Shown here one piece after another: positions 51,602-60,787 of a DNA stretch of 64,000 bases (position 1 is the stretch's first letter; every line of letters starts with the position of its first letter). The notes beneath the pieces were generated by a model. The model made no database searches. It was given only the letters and a program-made list of their open reading frames with translations, and was not told the DNA's origin. The stretch is taken from the NCBI RefSeq assembly GCF_014696715.1, contig NZ_JACJQO010000017.1, positions 152,663 to 216,662 on the forward strand, in the 5' to 3' direction. The translations under genes were made by a program, and so were the position numbers. The stretch comes from Pseudanabaena sp. FACHB-2040. Its GTDB lineage: Bacteria; Cyanobacteriota; Cyanobacteriia; Phormidesmidales; Phormidesmidaceae.

Positions 51602-53686
51602 CTAATTCAACTGCAGCTCGCTCCGGGGAACGTCTTCCAAAATCTGCACCTCAATAATCTGGTTAGGCTCGATCACAATGATCTGCGGGGCTGTACCCAG
51701 GGCAGTGGTAGCTCCCAGCATGGCTCCCCCTAGTAGGCCCACGCCGGTAAAGCCAGTCAGTACTGTTAACGCCAAGGCTCCAATACCGGAGTTGACGGCC
51801 AGTCTTTGCCCCGAAATTTGGGGGGAGCCAGCGAAGTAAGCGGAGGCTCCAGAGAGCGGCACTTGCCGACCCGGCAGCAGCACTGCCTGACTTACCCAGC
51901 GTAGCCCTAGCTCGTCGGGGCCGAAGCGGCCCATTAACTGGCTACCTGCCGGGGCTATCAGCGCTCCGGTTTTGGCATCTCTCAGGTCAGCTGCCAGCAG
52001 CATCACGGCATCTAGGGACGAGCGCTGGTCGAGCTGTAGGGGCTCTGGCCCCGGATAGCGCAGCTGCAGCAGCGTGCCTGCCGGAATCAGCACATCAGGA
52101 TTGGCTGCTGGATTGGCTTCGGGGGGCGTAAGGTAGGGAAAACTGGGCAGTTCTTCTTTTGCGGTCGCTGCTGGCAGGGGTTGCCCGAAGGAAATCACGT
52201 TTTCAGGGGAGGCCGGTCGACCATCGGGAGGGGCCGTCGCTAGAAAGGGAACTGGCTCAGCTGAAGCAGGCACGGGTGGTGTCGATGTCAGGGGCGCTGC
52301 GGCAGGGCTAACAGCGGCAGCGGGCGGCAGGGTCACGATCGCATCAGGGGCCGCAGCGGGCTGAGGGGCAGCAGCAGCGGTGTTAATGAAAGGTGGTTCT
52401 TGGTTCAGGGCCTCGGGTGTGGCGGAGGGAGTGAGTGTGGCGGAGGGAGCAGGCACAATTTCTGCCGGTGCAGTCGGTGCGATCGCAGGTACCTCAGGCA
52501 CCTGAGGAACAAAGACATTGGCCGGAGCTGTCGCTACAGCAGGTTCCGGAACCTCTACAGCGGGTGGGGTCATTGGAGCAGGCTCACTTGCGATCGCAGG
52601 GGCAAGCTGTGGAGGTTCAACCGCGAGGTCCAGTTGGGGCGCAGCGGCAGGCTCAGCAGTGGCTACCGGTTCGGTTGGGGCACTGGCAGCAAGGGGTTCC
52701 TGGGTCTGCTCGGGAGGAGCAATGACGGTGATAGGTGCGGTTTCTGTCGTCTCAAGATCTGCTGGATCTAGCGACGTTGAATTTGAGAGGGGAGCCGTGA
52801 GGGCAGGGGGGTTGATTGCGATCGCACCCGCTGACTCTCCAGGTTCAGAGGCCGTGTCTTCTAGGAACGGCACCTCTACTTGAGGCGAGTTTGGAGTTAC
52901 AGCCACCGTGCTATCTAGAGGCGGTACAGTGACTTGAGCCGCTGGGGCAAAGCTGGGTTCAAAGGGGTCTACCGGCAGCGTATTGGGCAGCGTTGCCTGC
53001 CCCTCAGCCAGAGAAGGCAGCATCAGGTTAGAGGCGCGAATGCTGAGTTCACCCTCAGGAGTTTCAATAAATCGAGGGCCTGTGGGTACTGAGTCAAGCG
53101 GAAGGGTGGAGGTCGCCTGCTCAGGAGCAGCGGGCGCAGGAGAGGGCATTGGGACAGTCGCTGTCTCTGGCAGCGGGGCAGCAGGAGCAGGGGTAGTTGC
53201 GATCGGAACACCGCTGTCTACAATCAGCGGCGTCAATGTCCAGCGAGTCTGGTCACCCACCTCAGCAGAAACCAGTTCAGCATGGCGACGGTCAATAACA
53301 GTATTCGGGGCCAGCTCCAGCACAACATGAACAGTGTTGGCCGTCTCCTGCACTACCTGCACCCGGCGAATCGCCCCCCCATAGATCTGCTCCGTTGGCA
53401 GCGTACCCAGCTGCGTATTGGGCACTTCCAGCACAATACGGGCAGGCTCAGCAAAGACCAAAAATCGAGGCGTAACGCCCTTAGGCAGCGTCACCGAGAG
53501 CTGCTGGCTAGAGGGCTCAAAGTCCCAGCTAGACAGCACGGCTGCAGACGCTATGGGGCTGGCAAAAACAATGGCAGCAGCAAGCGACTGGCCTAAAAGA
53601 AGCCCCAAACCGCCTTCCAGCCCTCTGCTTCCCGATCCTGCAATCAGCTTACTCATCAACCAGCCTGCTAACTGATGCTGCTTCAT
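51602..53686 (-). CDS. AMIN-domain protein with long Pro/Ala-rich linker
   Basis: A 694-residue exported protein. A hydrophobic N-terminus (residues 25-48) leads to an AMIN domain (about 49-130: SSWDFEPSSQQLSVTLPKGV, VLEVPNTQLGTLP, VRVQVVQETANTVHVVLELA), which binds peptidoglycan or periplasmic complexes. About 330 residues of Pro/Ala/Thr/Glu-rich linker follow, and the C-terminal 170 residues form a barrel-like domain with membrane-like segments (IPAGTLLQLRYPGPEPL, ILTGFTGVGLLGG) resembling VirB10/TrbI-type proteins. It may belong to a pilus, secretion or cell-division complex. Confidence 0.8.
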   Translation of the reverse strand: MKQHQLAGWLMSKLIAGSGSRGLEGGLGLLLGQSLAAAIVFASPIASAAVLSSWDFEPSSQQLSVTLPKGVTPRFLVFAEPARIVLEVPNTQLGTLPTEQIYGGAIRRVQVVQETANTVHVVLELAPNTVIDRRHAELVSAEVGDQTRWTLTPLIVDSGVPIATTPAPAAPLPETATVPMPSPAPAAPEQATSTLPLDSVPTGPRFIETPEGELSIRASNLMLPSLAEGQATLPNTLPVDPFEPSFAPAAQVTVPPLDSTVAVTPNSPQVEVPFLEDTASEPGESAGAIAINPPALTAPLSNSTSLDPADLETTETAPITVIAPPEQTQEPLAASAPTEPVATAEPAAAPQLDLAVEPPQLAPAIASEPAPMTPPAVEVPEPAVATAPANVFVPQVPEVPAIAPTAPAEIVPAPSATLTPSATPEALNQEPPFINTAAAAPQPAAAPDAIVTLPPAAAVSPAAAPLTSTPPVPASAEPVPFLATAPPDGRPASPENVISFGQPLPAATAKEELPSFPYLTPPEANPAANPDVLIPAGTLLQLRYPGPEPLQLDQRSSLDAVMLLAADLRDAKTGALIAPAGSQLMGRFGPDELGLRWVSQAVLLPGRQVPLSGASAYFAGSPQISGQRLAVNSGIGALALTVLTGFTGVGLLGGAMLGATTALGTAPQIIVIEPNQIIEVQILEDVPRSELQLN

Positions 53687-53978
53687 TGCCTCATCTCCAA
53701 TTCTCTAAAGTACGGCTTGAGTGCCCTATCCGGTGCAGCCGACGCTAGATACAGCAGCAACTCTCGTTGTCAAGAGTCTAGATACAGTGCTCATCTAGAA
53801 AACCTATTTAAGGATACGCAGAATTGCCGGAAATGCAAGGGTTTGCATCCTAGAAAAGTCTATCCGCAAACAATAATAGGGCTAAAAACGAAACAAACCG
53901 CAACATTTACGCCCCCACGCATTCTGCAAAGTCACAAGATACGATGCGGAAGAACACGCGTAACTGGAGATAGCTTCT

Positions 53979-54560
53979 ATGGTGATGGTTGAGTCCACAA
54001 TGCTCCCTCTCGGAACGGCAGCTCCCGACTTCACCCTGCCCGACGTGGTTTCTGGCCAGTCTACTTCCCTAGCGACCTTCTCTAGCTCTCGGGCACTGCT
54101 GGTAATGTTCATCTGTCAGCACTGCCCCTTCGTTAAACACGTGCAGCAAGAGCTTGCCCGGATAGGACAGGACTATGGCCCCAAAGGCGTTGGCCTGCTC
54201 GCCATCAGCGCCAACAACGTCGCGACCCATCCCCAAGACAGCCCCGAACATCTCAAGCAGATGGCCGAGTCCCTCGGTTTTACCTTTCCCCTTTGCTACG
54301 ACGAAAGCCAGGAAACCGCTAAGCGCTATACTGCTGCCTGCACCCCCGACTTTTTCCTCTTCGATGGCGAGGGTCGTCTGGCCTACCGAGGGCAGCTAGA
54401 TGACAGTCGACCTGGCAACAACATCCCCGTTACCGGCAAAGATTTGCGGGCCGCTCTAGACGCCATCTTGTCAGGCCAGCCGATTCCCGAGCCCCAGAAG
54501 CCTAGCATTGGCTGCAATATCAAGTGGAAGCCTGGTAACGAACCCGCCTACTTTGGCTAA
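53979..54560 (+). CDS. Thioredoxin-fold peroxiredoxin/ResA-like protein
   Basis: A 193-residue thioredoxin-like protein: GTAAPDFTLPDVVSGQST, VMFICQHCPFVKHV with CxxC, GVGLLAISANN and TPDFFLFDGEGRLAYRGQLD, matching the AhpC/TSA (COG0526) proteins of unknown substrate common in cyanobacteria. It should act as a disulfide reductase or thiol peroxidase in the cytosol. Confidence 0.9.
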   Translation: MVMVESTMLPLGTAAPDFTLPDVVSGQSTSLATFSSSRALLVMFICQHCPFVKHVQQELARIGQDYGPKGVGLLAISANNVATHPQDSPEHLKQMAESLGFTFPLCYDESQETAKRYTAACTPDFFLFDGEGRLAYRGQLDDSRPGNNIPVTGKDLRAALDAILSGQPIPEPQKPSIGCNIKWKPGNEPAYFG

Positions 54561-54628
54561 AAACTTAACCCAAGCGAGCCAACTCCAATTCGGTATAGTT
54601 GAGCAATCTCTTGACAGGTACCTGAGTG

Positions 54629-57160
54629 ATGGGACGGCTCACCCAATCCTTGTTGCCCTCACGCTGGCTAGCGAGGCGGGGCCTGTTGGGAGCACTGCTA
54701 TGCCTGGCCGCAGCTGGTGGCAGCTATTCTAATCCAGCCGCAACCGCTGCCTTAGAAAAACCGCTCCAAGCAGTATCAGAGCCTCTCTCTCAAACTGCCG
54801 CCCTAGAAAATTCTGCCGTCCCTAATAACCAACCTGAAGAACGGCCCTCACCGACAGAACGCTTTGCAGGCAGCCGCCGCAGAGAGCTGCTAAAGGGGGT
54901 ACAACGGGGGGCCCAGGCTTTTTGGGCAGAGGTTCAGTGGAGCGGCTTTATTGCGTTAACCGGGGTCGAACCCAGAGCGCAGATCGATCTGCTAGAAGGA
55001 GCCACTTTTCTCAAGCAGGCAGAGGGCACTACCTTTGTGCTGTCCAACGGTACAACCGTGCCCCCGCTCTCTGCTGCCGCCTATAGCGCTGTGCAGAATG
55101 CATTGCCGCCCAATCAGCAAGGCGTTCTAGACGATAAGTTCTTCTGGCTGCTGCAGCGCAACCCGGCCCTGCCGCTCATTACCCAAGGCCTACAGCAAGG
55201 AAAATACCTGCAGTTTTTAGAAGCTGGCCGGTTCAATACCGATGCCTACTACCGAGAGGTCTTTTTCCCTCAGCTTTTTGCAGCCGCAGCCACGGCCGGG
55301 GTAGAGATGGCGGCAGTGCTGCCTTTGGTAGAAGTCCACCTTGTCACGCTGTCCGACGCGTTCTTTCAGCAGATGGAGCTAGAGCAGTCCGGCACGGTTC
55401 ACTCTTTTCATAAGTACGAGCTGGCGTTGACGAATCAGCAGTATCTTCTGCGTACCTTTTTGGGCACTCCCCTAGAGACTCAGGCCAAATTAGAGGCCAT
55501 CAAACGGGTCGAGCAGACGGAGATAAAGGCCGACTACACCGAAAGCCCCACAACCAGCACAACGATTGTCCTGGGCCGACTGCCCCTGCCCACGCCGACT
55601 GCCGCCGAAGATACCCCAGGCGTTCATGCCTTAAGCATCGCCCATCTGCGGGAACAGGGAATTTCTCTGTTTTCCCCAGAGGTGGAGCAGGCCGCTACAG
55701 ACTACCAGGTGCGTTTGCGGCAGCAGCACCGCTGGGAGCATCAGCACCTTGCCCAGATTGAAGCCCTAACGGCGCACTACCCGGCCATTCTGGCAGCGAT
55801 CGATCAGTTTGAAGATAATCGCTTCTGGCACCGAATTGGCTTTACAGATAGACTCGATCGCCGTTCTGTTGCCCAGCTAGATACCACCCGCCTGCTCGGC
55901 ATTTATGCAACCCGTCACGAGGGCGTTGCCAAAGGGCTTTTGGCCGCATCTAGCTATCCCTTAGCCAGAGCCGACGTTATTCGGTTCTTTCGAGACAATT
56001 CTGCGGGGTTGGGGGAGCAGGAGCGGCTGCAGCTTTTTCTCAGCGATCAGGCTTTAAACGCTCAGCTTTGGCAGGTGCTGGAGCGCAAAGTGCCGCAGTT
56101 GCGCCCAGAGATACGAACTATTCAGGCCAATTTGACTCAGCTCAACCAGAGCTATCAGCAGACGACAGCCGCCGAGGCCCAGTTTTTTCGGGTGCTTCAG
56201 GCCCACAATCTCGATATCAGCACCGACGCCTTTACGCTGCTGACCGTCGCTCTCGCCAAACGCCTTAGCGACCTTGCCGAGGCCCAGTTCAAGCCTATCG
56301 ACCGCCAAGATCTGCAGTATCTGCAGTTTGTTCGGGGCCTCATGCCTTTTCTGCGCGACATGCCTGACATGAACACGCACTGGGGCGACGGCAGCTGGAT
56401 TAAAAAGTATGGGCAAAACTATCTGGTTCCGGATCTGATGGCCTTGACCCCTGAGGAAGCACCAGTGCTCTCAGCCATTGGGCAACTTCATTTCAAAATG
56501 GTGTCTCAAAATGATTTGAATCTGTGGGACTTTGCCACCCTGGTTCAGGTTATGGCCACCAGCTTTAATCTCTCGGTAGGATACTCTCCTGCAGCGCTAT
56601 CGGCTGAGCAGGTTGCCCTGCTGCCGCTGGTAAACAAATACCGCTCAGAACTTAAGCGCATTGCCGGGGCAGATGGGCTCGTGGGCACCAATGCCCTACA
56701 CGGCCTAGGGTTGCAGGATTACCGAATTGCGTCTTGGCCCAGCAGTAGAAGCCCGATAGAACTGGCCCCACCTGCTGCCGACAGCCCAATTCGAGGACTG
56801 ATTTTGCCCCCAATCGTTAGCGAGAAAGACCCAGTGAAGCTGCTGCTGTATGGCGGCCCTGAGGTGACACTTTCGAAGGATCTGGTGCTGCAGCACAGCC
56901 CAGAGTTTACGACCCGAGCCGATGGCAGCCTCGATCTGTCTTTTACGCTTGAGGGCAATCGATTGACCATCCCAGCATTTAGCAAGCACTTTAAGGCAGT
57001 CTATTCCCCTGCTTATATGACACGAATTAACCTGCCGCCCTATGCGGGAGCCGCCTATGCGGAGGCTTTGAATCAAGTAATCCAGCGCAGCCATGCCCTG
57101 TATGGCGGGTATACGCTGAGGGATATGTCGTTGCCGGAGCCGCTGGAAGTGGTGCCATAG
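54629..57160 (+). CDS. Large exported protein of unknown function
   Basis: An 843-residue protein I do not recognise. An N-terminal hydrophobic segment (residues 10-33) suggests export or anchoring. The body is mostly helical (residues 80-650), with a beta-rich C-terminus (residues 690-840: SEKDPVKLLLYGGPEVTLSK, FTLEGNRLTIPAFSKHFKAV). No catalytic motif is visible. It precedes the GHL10 gene by 124 bases on the same strand and may share its transcript. ATG 54629 is used; a GTG lies three bases before. Confidence 0.7.
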   Translation: MGRLTQSLLPSRWLARRGLLGALLCLAAAGGSYSNPAATAALEKPLQAVSEPLSQTAALENSAVPNNQPEERPSPTERFAGSRRRELLKGVQRGAQAFWAEVQWSGFIALTGVEPRAQIDLLEGATFLKQAEGTTFVLSNGTTVPPLSAAAYSAVQNALPPNQQGVLDDKFFWLLQRNPALPLITQGLQQGKYLQFLEAGRFNTDAYYREVFFPQLFAAAATAGVEMAAVLPLVEVHLVTLSDAFFQQMELEQSGTVHSFHKYELALTNQQYLLRTFLGTPLETQAKLEAIKRVEQTEIKADYTESPTTSTTIVLGRLPLPTPTAAEDTPGVHALSIAHLREQGISLFSPEVEQAATDYQVRLRQQHRWEHQHLAQIEALTAHYPAILAAIDQFEDNRFWHRIGFTDRLDRRSVAQLDTTRLLGIYATRHEGVAKGLLAASSYPLARADVIRFFRDNSAGLGEQERLQLFLSDQALNAQLWQVLERKVPQLRPEIRTIQANLTQLNQSYQQTTAAEAQFFRVLQAHNLDISTDAFTLLTVALAKRLSDLAEAQFKPIDRQDLQYLQFVRGLMPFLRDMPDMNTHWGDGSWIKKYGQNYLVPDLMALTPEEAPVLSAIGQLHFKMVSQNDLNLWDFATLVQVMATSFNLSVGYSPAALSAEQVALLPLVNKYRSELKRIAGADGLVGTNALHGLGLQDYRIASWPSSRSPIELAPPAADSPIRGLILPPIVSEKDPVKLLLYGGPEVTLSKDLVLQHSPEFTTRADGSLDLSFTLEGNRLTIPAFSKHFKAVYSPAYMTRINLPPYAGAAYAEALNQVIQRSHALYGGYTLRDMSLPEPLEVVP

Positions 57161-57284
57161 GGAGCAGAGAGCGGAGAGCTTTGGATCCTTCGCCCAATCC
57201 ATCCACTCACCCACTCATCCACAACTCTCCTGATCAGGCAGGCTGCTGCTTGAAAGTAGTCACAAAGTGAGCCTGGTGGGGTCT

Positions 57285-58532
57285 ATGCGGGATGGGTTGA
57301 GGCGGCTGCGCTGGTGGGTGCTGGCGTTGTTGGCGGCAATGTTAAGTTTGGGTGGTTCTGGGGGGGCGACTGCGCTTTGGGCACAGCCGGGGCTAGCTTC
57401 GAGCGGTCCGGCCCATGAGATTCGGGGGGTGTGGCTCACTAATATTGACAGCAATGTGCTGTTTCAGACTCAGGTTTTGCAGGAGACGATGCAAACGCTG
57501 GCGGATCACCATTTCAATACGGTTTATCCAACAGTCTGGAATTGGGGGTTTACGCTTTTTCCCAGCGCGATCGCAAATCAAGTAATTGGCTACCAGCAAG
57601 GGCTTTACCCCGATGTGGATGAGCAGGGGCGCAACGAGGCGCTAGAGGCCACCCAAGGGGACCGGGATATGCTGAAGGAGCTGGTGGAGATAGCCCACGA
57701 CCAAGGCTTGAGCGTAATTCCCTGGTTTGAGTTTGGTCTGATGGCTCCTGCCAATTCGCGGCTGGCTCAGCGGCATCCTGACTGGCTAACTCAGAAGCAG
57801 GGGGCGCTGCCTCAGGCTCAGCTCTATCAGGAGGGGCACCATTCTCGGGTTTGGCTCAATCCTTTTCATCCGCAGGTGCAGACGTTTTTGCTGGGGCTGA
57901 TCAGTGAGCTGATGGCTAACTACGCGGTAGATGGTTTGCAGCTTGACGATCACTTTGCGCTGCCGGTGGAGTTTGGCTACGACCCATTTACGATTAACCT
58001 TTACCGGCAGGAGCACGGCGGCAAAGCGCCCCCGACCAACCCCTACGATGCTGAGTGGACGCGCTGGCGGGCCAACAAAATGACTCAGCTGATGGATAAG
58101 GTCTTTCGGGCGGTCAAGGCACGGCGACCAAGAGCTGTTTTGTCGCTCTCGCCCCATCCGGCGGATACGGCATACCAGGATGGCCTGCAGGACTGGCCGA
58201 CCTGGTGGCGGGATGGCTATGTTGAGGAGCTGGTAATTCAGGCCTATCGGGACAATTTGCAGAGTTTTGTGACGCTGCTGCAAGACCCAGAGCTGAGGGC
58301 TGCTCGCAGCCATGTACCTACTGGAGTGGGCATTTTGACGGGTCTGAGAAATCAGCCGGTGCCAATTGCGCTGATTCAGCAGCAGGTTCAGGCGGCACGG
58401 TCGATGGGCTATGCTGGCGTGTCTTTTTTCTTCTATGAAACGATTTGGCGCGGCAGGGGCGACTTAAATGAAACCCGATCTGAGACGGTGCGATCGCTTT
58501 TCACACCCCCGCGCCCGCGCCCCAGAGCCTAG
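57285..58532 (+). CDS. GHL10 family glycoside hydrolase-like protein
   Basis: A 415-residue exported protein with signal peptide (residues 1-33, GGATALWAQ) and a TIM-barrel of the GHL10/YddW (DUF187) type: EIRGVWLTNIDSNVL, HHFNTVYPTVWNWGFTLFPS, VIPWFEFGLMAPANS and DGLQLDDHFALP, whose Asp residues are the likely acid/base. It should act on a wall or extracellular polysaccharide. Start is ATG 57285; GTG 57267 is also open. Confidence 0.88.
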   Translation: MRDGLRRLRWWVLALLAAMLSLGGSGGATALWAQPGLASSGPAHEIRGVWLTNIDSNVLFQTQVLQETMQTLADHHFNTVYPTVWNWGFTLFPSAIANQVIGYQQGLYPDVDEQGRNEALEATQGDRDMLKELVEIAHDQGLSVIPWFEFGLMAPANSRLAQRHPDWLTQKQGALPQAQLYQEGHHSRVWLNPFHPQVQTFLLGLISELMANYAVDGLQLDDHFALPVEFGYDPFTINLYRQEHGGKAPPTNPYDAEWTRWRANKMTQLMDKVFRAVKARRPRAVLSLSPHPADTAYQDGLQDWPTWWRDGYVEELVIQAYRDNLQSFVTLLQDPELRAARSHVPTGVGILTGLRNQPVPIALIQQQVQAARSMGYAGVSFFFYETIWRGRGDLNETRSETVRSLFTPPRPRPRA

Positions 58533-58538
58533 CCCAAT

Positions 58539-58566
58539 AAAAAAGCCCCCAGGGCTAACTGGGAGC
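58539..58566 (-). terminator. Minus-facing intrinsic terminator
   Basis: On the minus strand GCTCCCAG, loop TTAGCC, CTGGGGGC, then TTTTTT: an 8-bp stem with a T run, just after the plus-strand GHL10 gene. It would stop antisense transcription coming from the right; no minus-strand gene starts close by. On the plus strand it is only a hairpin. Confidence 0.7.
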
Positions 58567-58787
58567 AGCATCAGTTGAAAGCCAAGGGTGTTAGCGAGAA
58601 GTTAAGCGAGGGGGTTATCGTCGAGGGCAGTGCAGGGAAAAAGCAATCAAAACCCTACTCCCATGCCTGGGCCAGCCCCCTTGGAGAATCTCTGACATAG
58701 CATGACCTTGCGATAGAGGATCGAGTCGCCCGTTCTACTCTAGAGTTTGGGTTGAGCGATGTCGGACTCCTATTTTTAAAGATATTC

Positions 58788-60707
58788 ATGGTTTTAGAGC
58801 AAAGTCTGAACTACGTTCGCGTTAACGCTAAAGCAAGTGATGTCTTCGACATCTTCAATTTCAGGCACTACATGGGCCCCAATCCCTACCTCAACACGGC
58901 CGCCTATGTATTTGATTTGGCCCTGACTGGAAATGCCGAGCCGCTTGCGATCGCAGATTACCTAGAGGCGGTAGGCGAGCGCTATCCCCGCCTCAAAGAG
59001 CAGGCCTACGACTCAGTGGCCCATCTCTTTGCCTGCACCGTTGCAGAGGTGAGCACCCTAGATATGGACCTCCATCTCAATCGGTGGAGCCTTGGGCAAG
59101 GCCCAAGGGATTGCGATCGCATCGCTGTTCAAACGCTCCATGCCAAAACGAGTCGGGCCCTTATCTACGACGTTTGGGACTGGTTCGAGGCAATTGCGCG
59201 AGGGCAATTCTTTGCGCTAGAAGATCAAATCCGCACTCTGCAACAGCAGTTTCGCCGCTCTGTCTACGGCGGCCCTACGGTCTATGCCCTGCTGAGAACG
59301 GCAGATGCTCTAGGCATTCCCGCCTTTTACCTGTGGGATGAGGGGCTGATGCAGTATGGCTATGGCAAAAACCAGGTCCGAGGCATTGCCACCACCTTCG
59401 ATCCCGATAGCCACCTCGACTCCGACTTCACAACCCGCAAAGACGACTGCAAAGCATTTCTAGACACGCTAGGCTTTCCGGTGCCCCAGGGTGACATTGT
59501 CTACACCCTAGAAGAAGCCCTGTCAGCAGCAGCCCGCATTCGCTACCCAGTCGCAGTAAAGCCCGTCGTGGGCCACAAGGGCATCGGCGTAACCGCAGAG
59601 GTACAAGACGACGGAGAGCTGAAACATGCTTTTGAGCGAGCCGTGCAGGCTGCTGTGCCCGATCAACCCGCTCGCATCATTGTCGAAAAAAGTATCTCCG
59701 GCAAAGACTACCGCTTGCTGTGCGTCAACGGTAGATTTGTCGCCGCCACCGAGCGCCGTCCAGCATCAGTCACAGGCGATGGCTATGCCACCATTGATGA
59801 ACTGATCGACAAGGAAAACCGATCGGCTGCCCGCTCAGATACGCCCACGTCACCCATGGGCCAGATCCAGCGCGATCATGCCCTGCAGCTATATCTAGAG
59901 GAGCAGGGTCTGTCGTTAGAAACCGTGCTAAACCCAGGTGAAACCGTTTACCTGCGCAAAGTCGCCAACCTCTCGGCAGGGGGCATCAGCATTGATGCTA
60001 CCCACACCATTCACCCCGACAACCTGATTCTGGCCCAGGATGTAGCCCAGCACTTCCGTCTGACCTGCTTGGGAATTGACGCGATTACCTCCGACATTAG
60101 CCGCTCTTGGAAAGACGGCAACTTTAGCATCCTTGAGATCAACTCTGCCCCCGGCATTTTCATGCATCTCAAGCCCAGCGTTGGGGAATCCGTTGACGTA
60201 GCCGCTGCCATCCTAAAAACCTTTTTCTCCTCCGGGGAAGACGCCCGCATCCCCACCATCAGCTTTAACCAGATTTCGACTAAGTGCCTGCAGGAGTTGA
60301 TCGACAGCATTTTGCTGCAGCACCCCGACTGGATCATTGGTGCAGTGTGCCAGGGCAATGTGTTTATTAACCGCGCCACCAAAGCGTTCCATGCTGGCTA
60401 CAACACCAACGTTCAAAACCTGCTGCGGCATCCTAAGCTTGACCTGCTAATCGCAGAATATCCCGAGAGCGTTTTGGATCGCGAAGGCATGTTCTACTAC
60501 GGCAGCAACCTGGTTGTCTTAGACAACCCCACCAATGTAGAAAGAATGCTAGCCCGAGACACATTCGAGCATTCCACTGTAGTGATTAAAGAAGACAGAA
60601 CCGTCTCCATTCACCGCAATGGACTAATCGAGCAATATCAGCTCAACGAAGACGAACCGTTTGATCGGGTTTACCTGAAAGAACTGTCCACGGTTTTTCC
60701 CACCTAG
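58788..60707 (+). CDS. Cyanophycin-synthetase-like ATP-grasp protein
   Basis: A 639-residue protein. The N-terminal 200 residues have no known match. Residues about 205-465 form an ATP-grasp domain of the CphA/GshF type: CKAFLDTLGFPVPQGDIV, YPVAVKPVVGHKGIGVTAEV, IIVEKSISGKDYRLLCVNG, LEINSAPGIFMHLKPSVGE. The last 170 residues parallel the CphA Mur-ligase domain (LDLLIAEYPESVLDREGMFY against the LETARGGILREGLGF type), but the P-loop GTNGKTT is gone (TISFNQISTKCLQELI), so this half is probably inactive. It may ligate an amino acid or peptide. ATG 58788 is preferred; TTG 58752 is possible. Confidence 0.8.
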   Translation: MVLEQSLNYVRVNAKASDVFDIFNFRHYMGPNPYLNTAAYVFDLALTGNAEPLAIADYLEAVGERYPRLKEQAYDSVAHLFACTVAEVSTLDMDLHLNRWSLGQGPRDCDRIAVQTLHAKTSRALIYDVWDWFEAIARGQFFALEDQIRTLQQQFRRSVYGGPTVYALLRTADALGIPAFYLWDEGLMQYGYGKNQVRGIATTFDPDSHLDSDFTTRKDDCKAFLDTLGFPVPQGDIVYTLEEALSAAARIRYPVAVKPVVGHKGIGVTAEVQDDGELKHAFERAVQAAVPDQPARIIVEKSISGKDYRLLCVNGRFVAATERRPASVTGDGYATIDELIDKENRSAARSDTPTSPMGQIQRDHALQLYLEEQGLSLETVLNPGETVYLRKVANLSAGGISIDATHTIHPDNLILAQDVAQHFRLTCLGIDAITSDISRSWKDGNFSILEINSAPGIFMHLKPSVGESVDVAAAILKTFFSSGEDARIPTISFNQISTKCLQELIDSILLQHPDWIIGAVCQGNVFINRATKAFHAGYNTNVQNLLRHPKLDLLIAEYPESVLDREGMFYYGSNLVVLDNPTNVERMLARDTFEHSTVVIKEDRTVSIHRNGLIEQYQLNEDEPFDRVYLKELSTVFPT

Positions 60708-60743
60708 CCCTTGTGGTTTTGAAATAGACGCGAGGACATAGAG

Positions 60744-60787
60744 AGGGGAAGACGAGGGGATTACGAGAAATCCCCTCGTCTTCCCCT
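60744..60787. repeat. Perfect 19-bp inverted repeat
   Basis: 60744-60762 and 60769-60787 are exact complements (AGGGGAAGACGAGGGGATT and its reverse) with a 6-nt loop. It lies between the convergent CphA-like and HTH genes and overlaps the HTH stop codon. There is no T run; it may be a repeat element or transcription stop. Confidence 0.85.

Noticed and set aside
52400..52900. Several plus-strand frames opposite the AMIN protein linker
   Set aside because: They arise from the repetitive, GC-rich codons of the Pro/Ala linker; no independent evidence.
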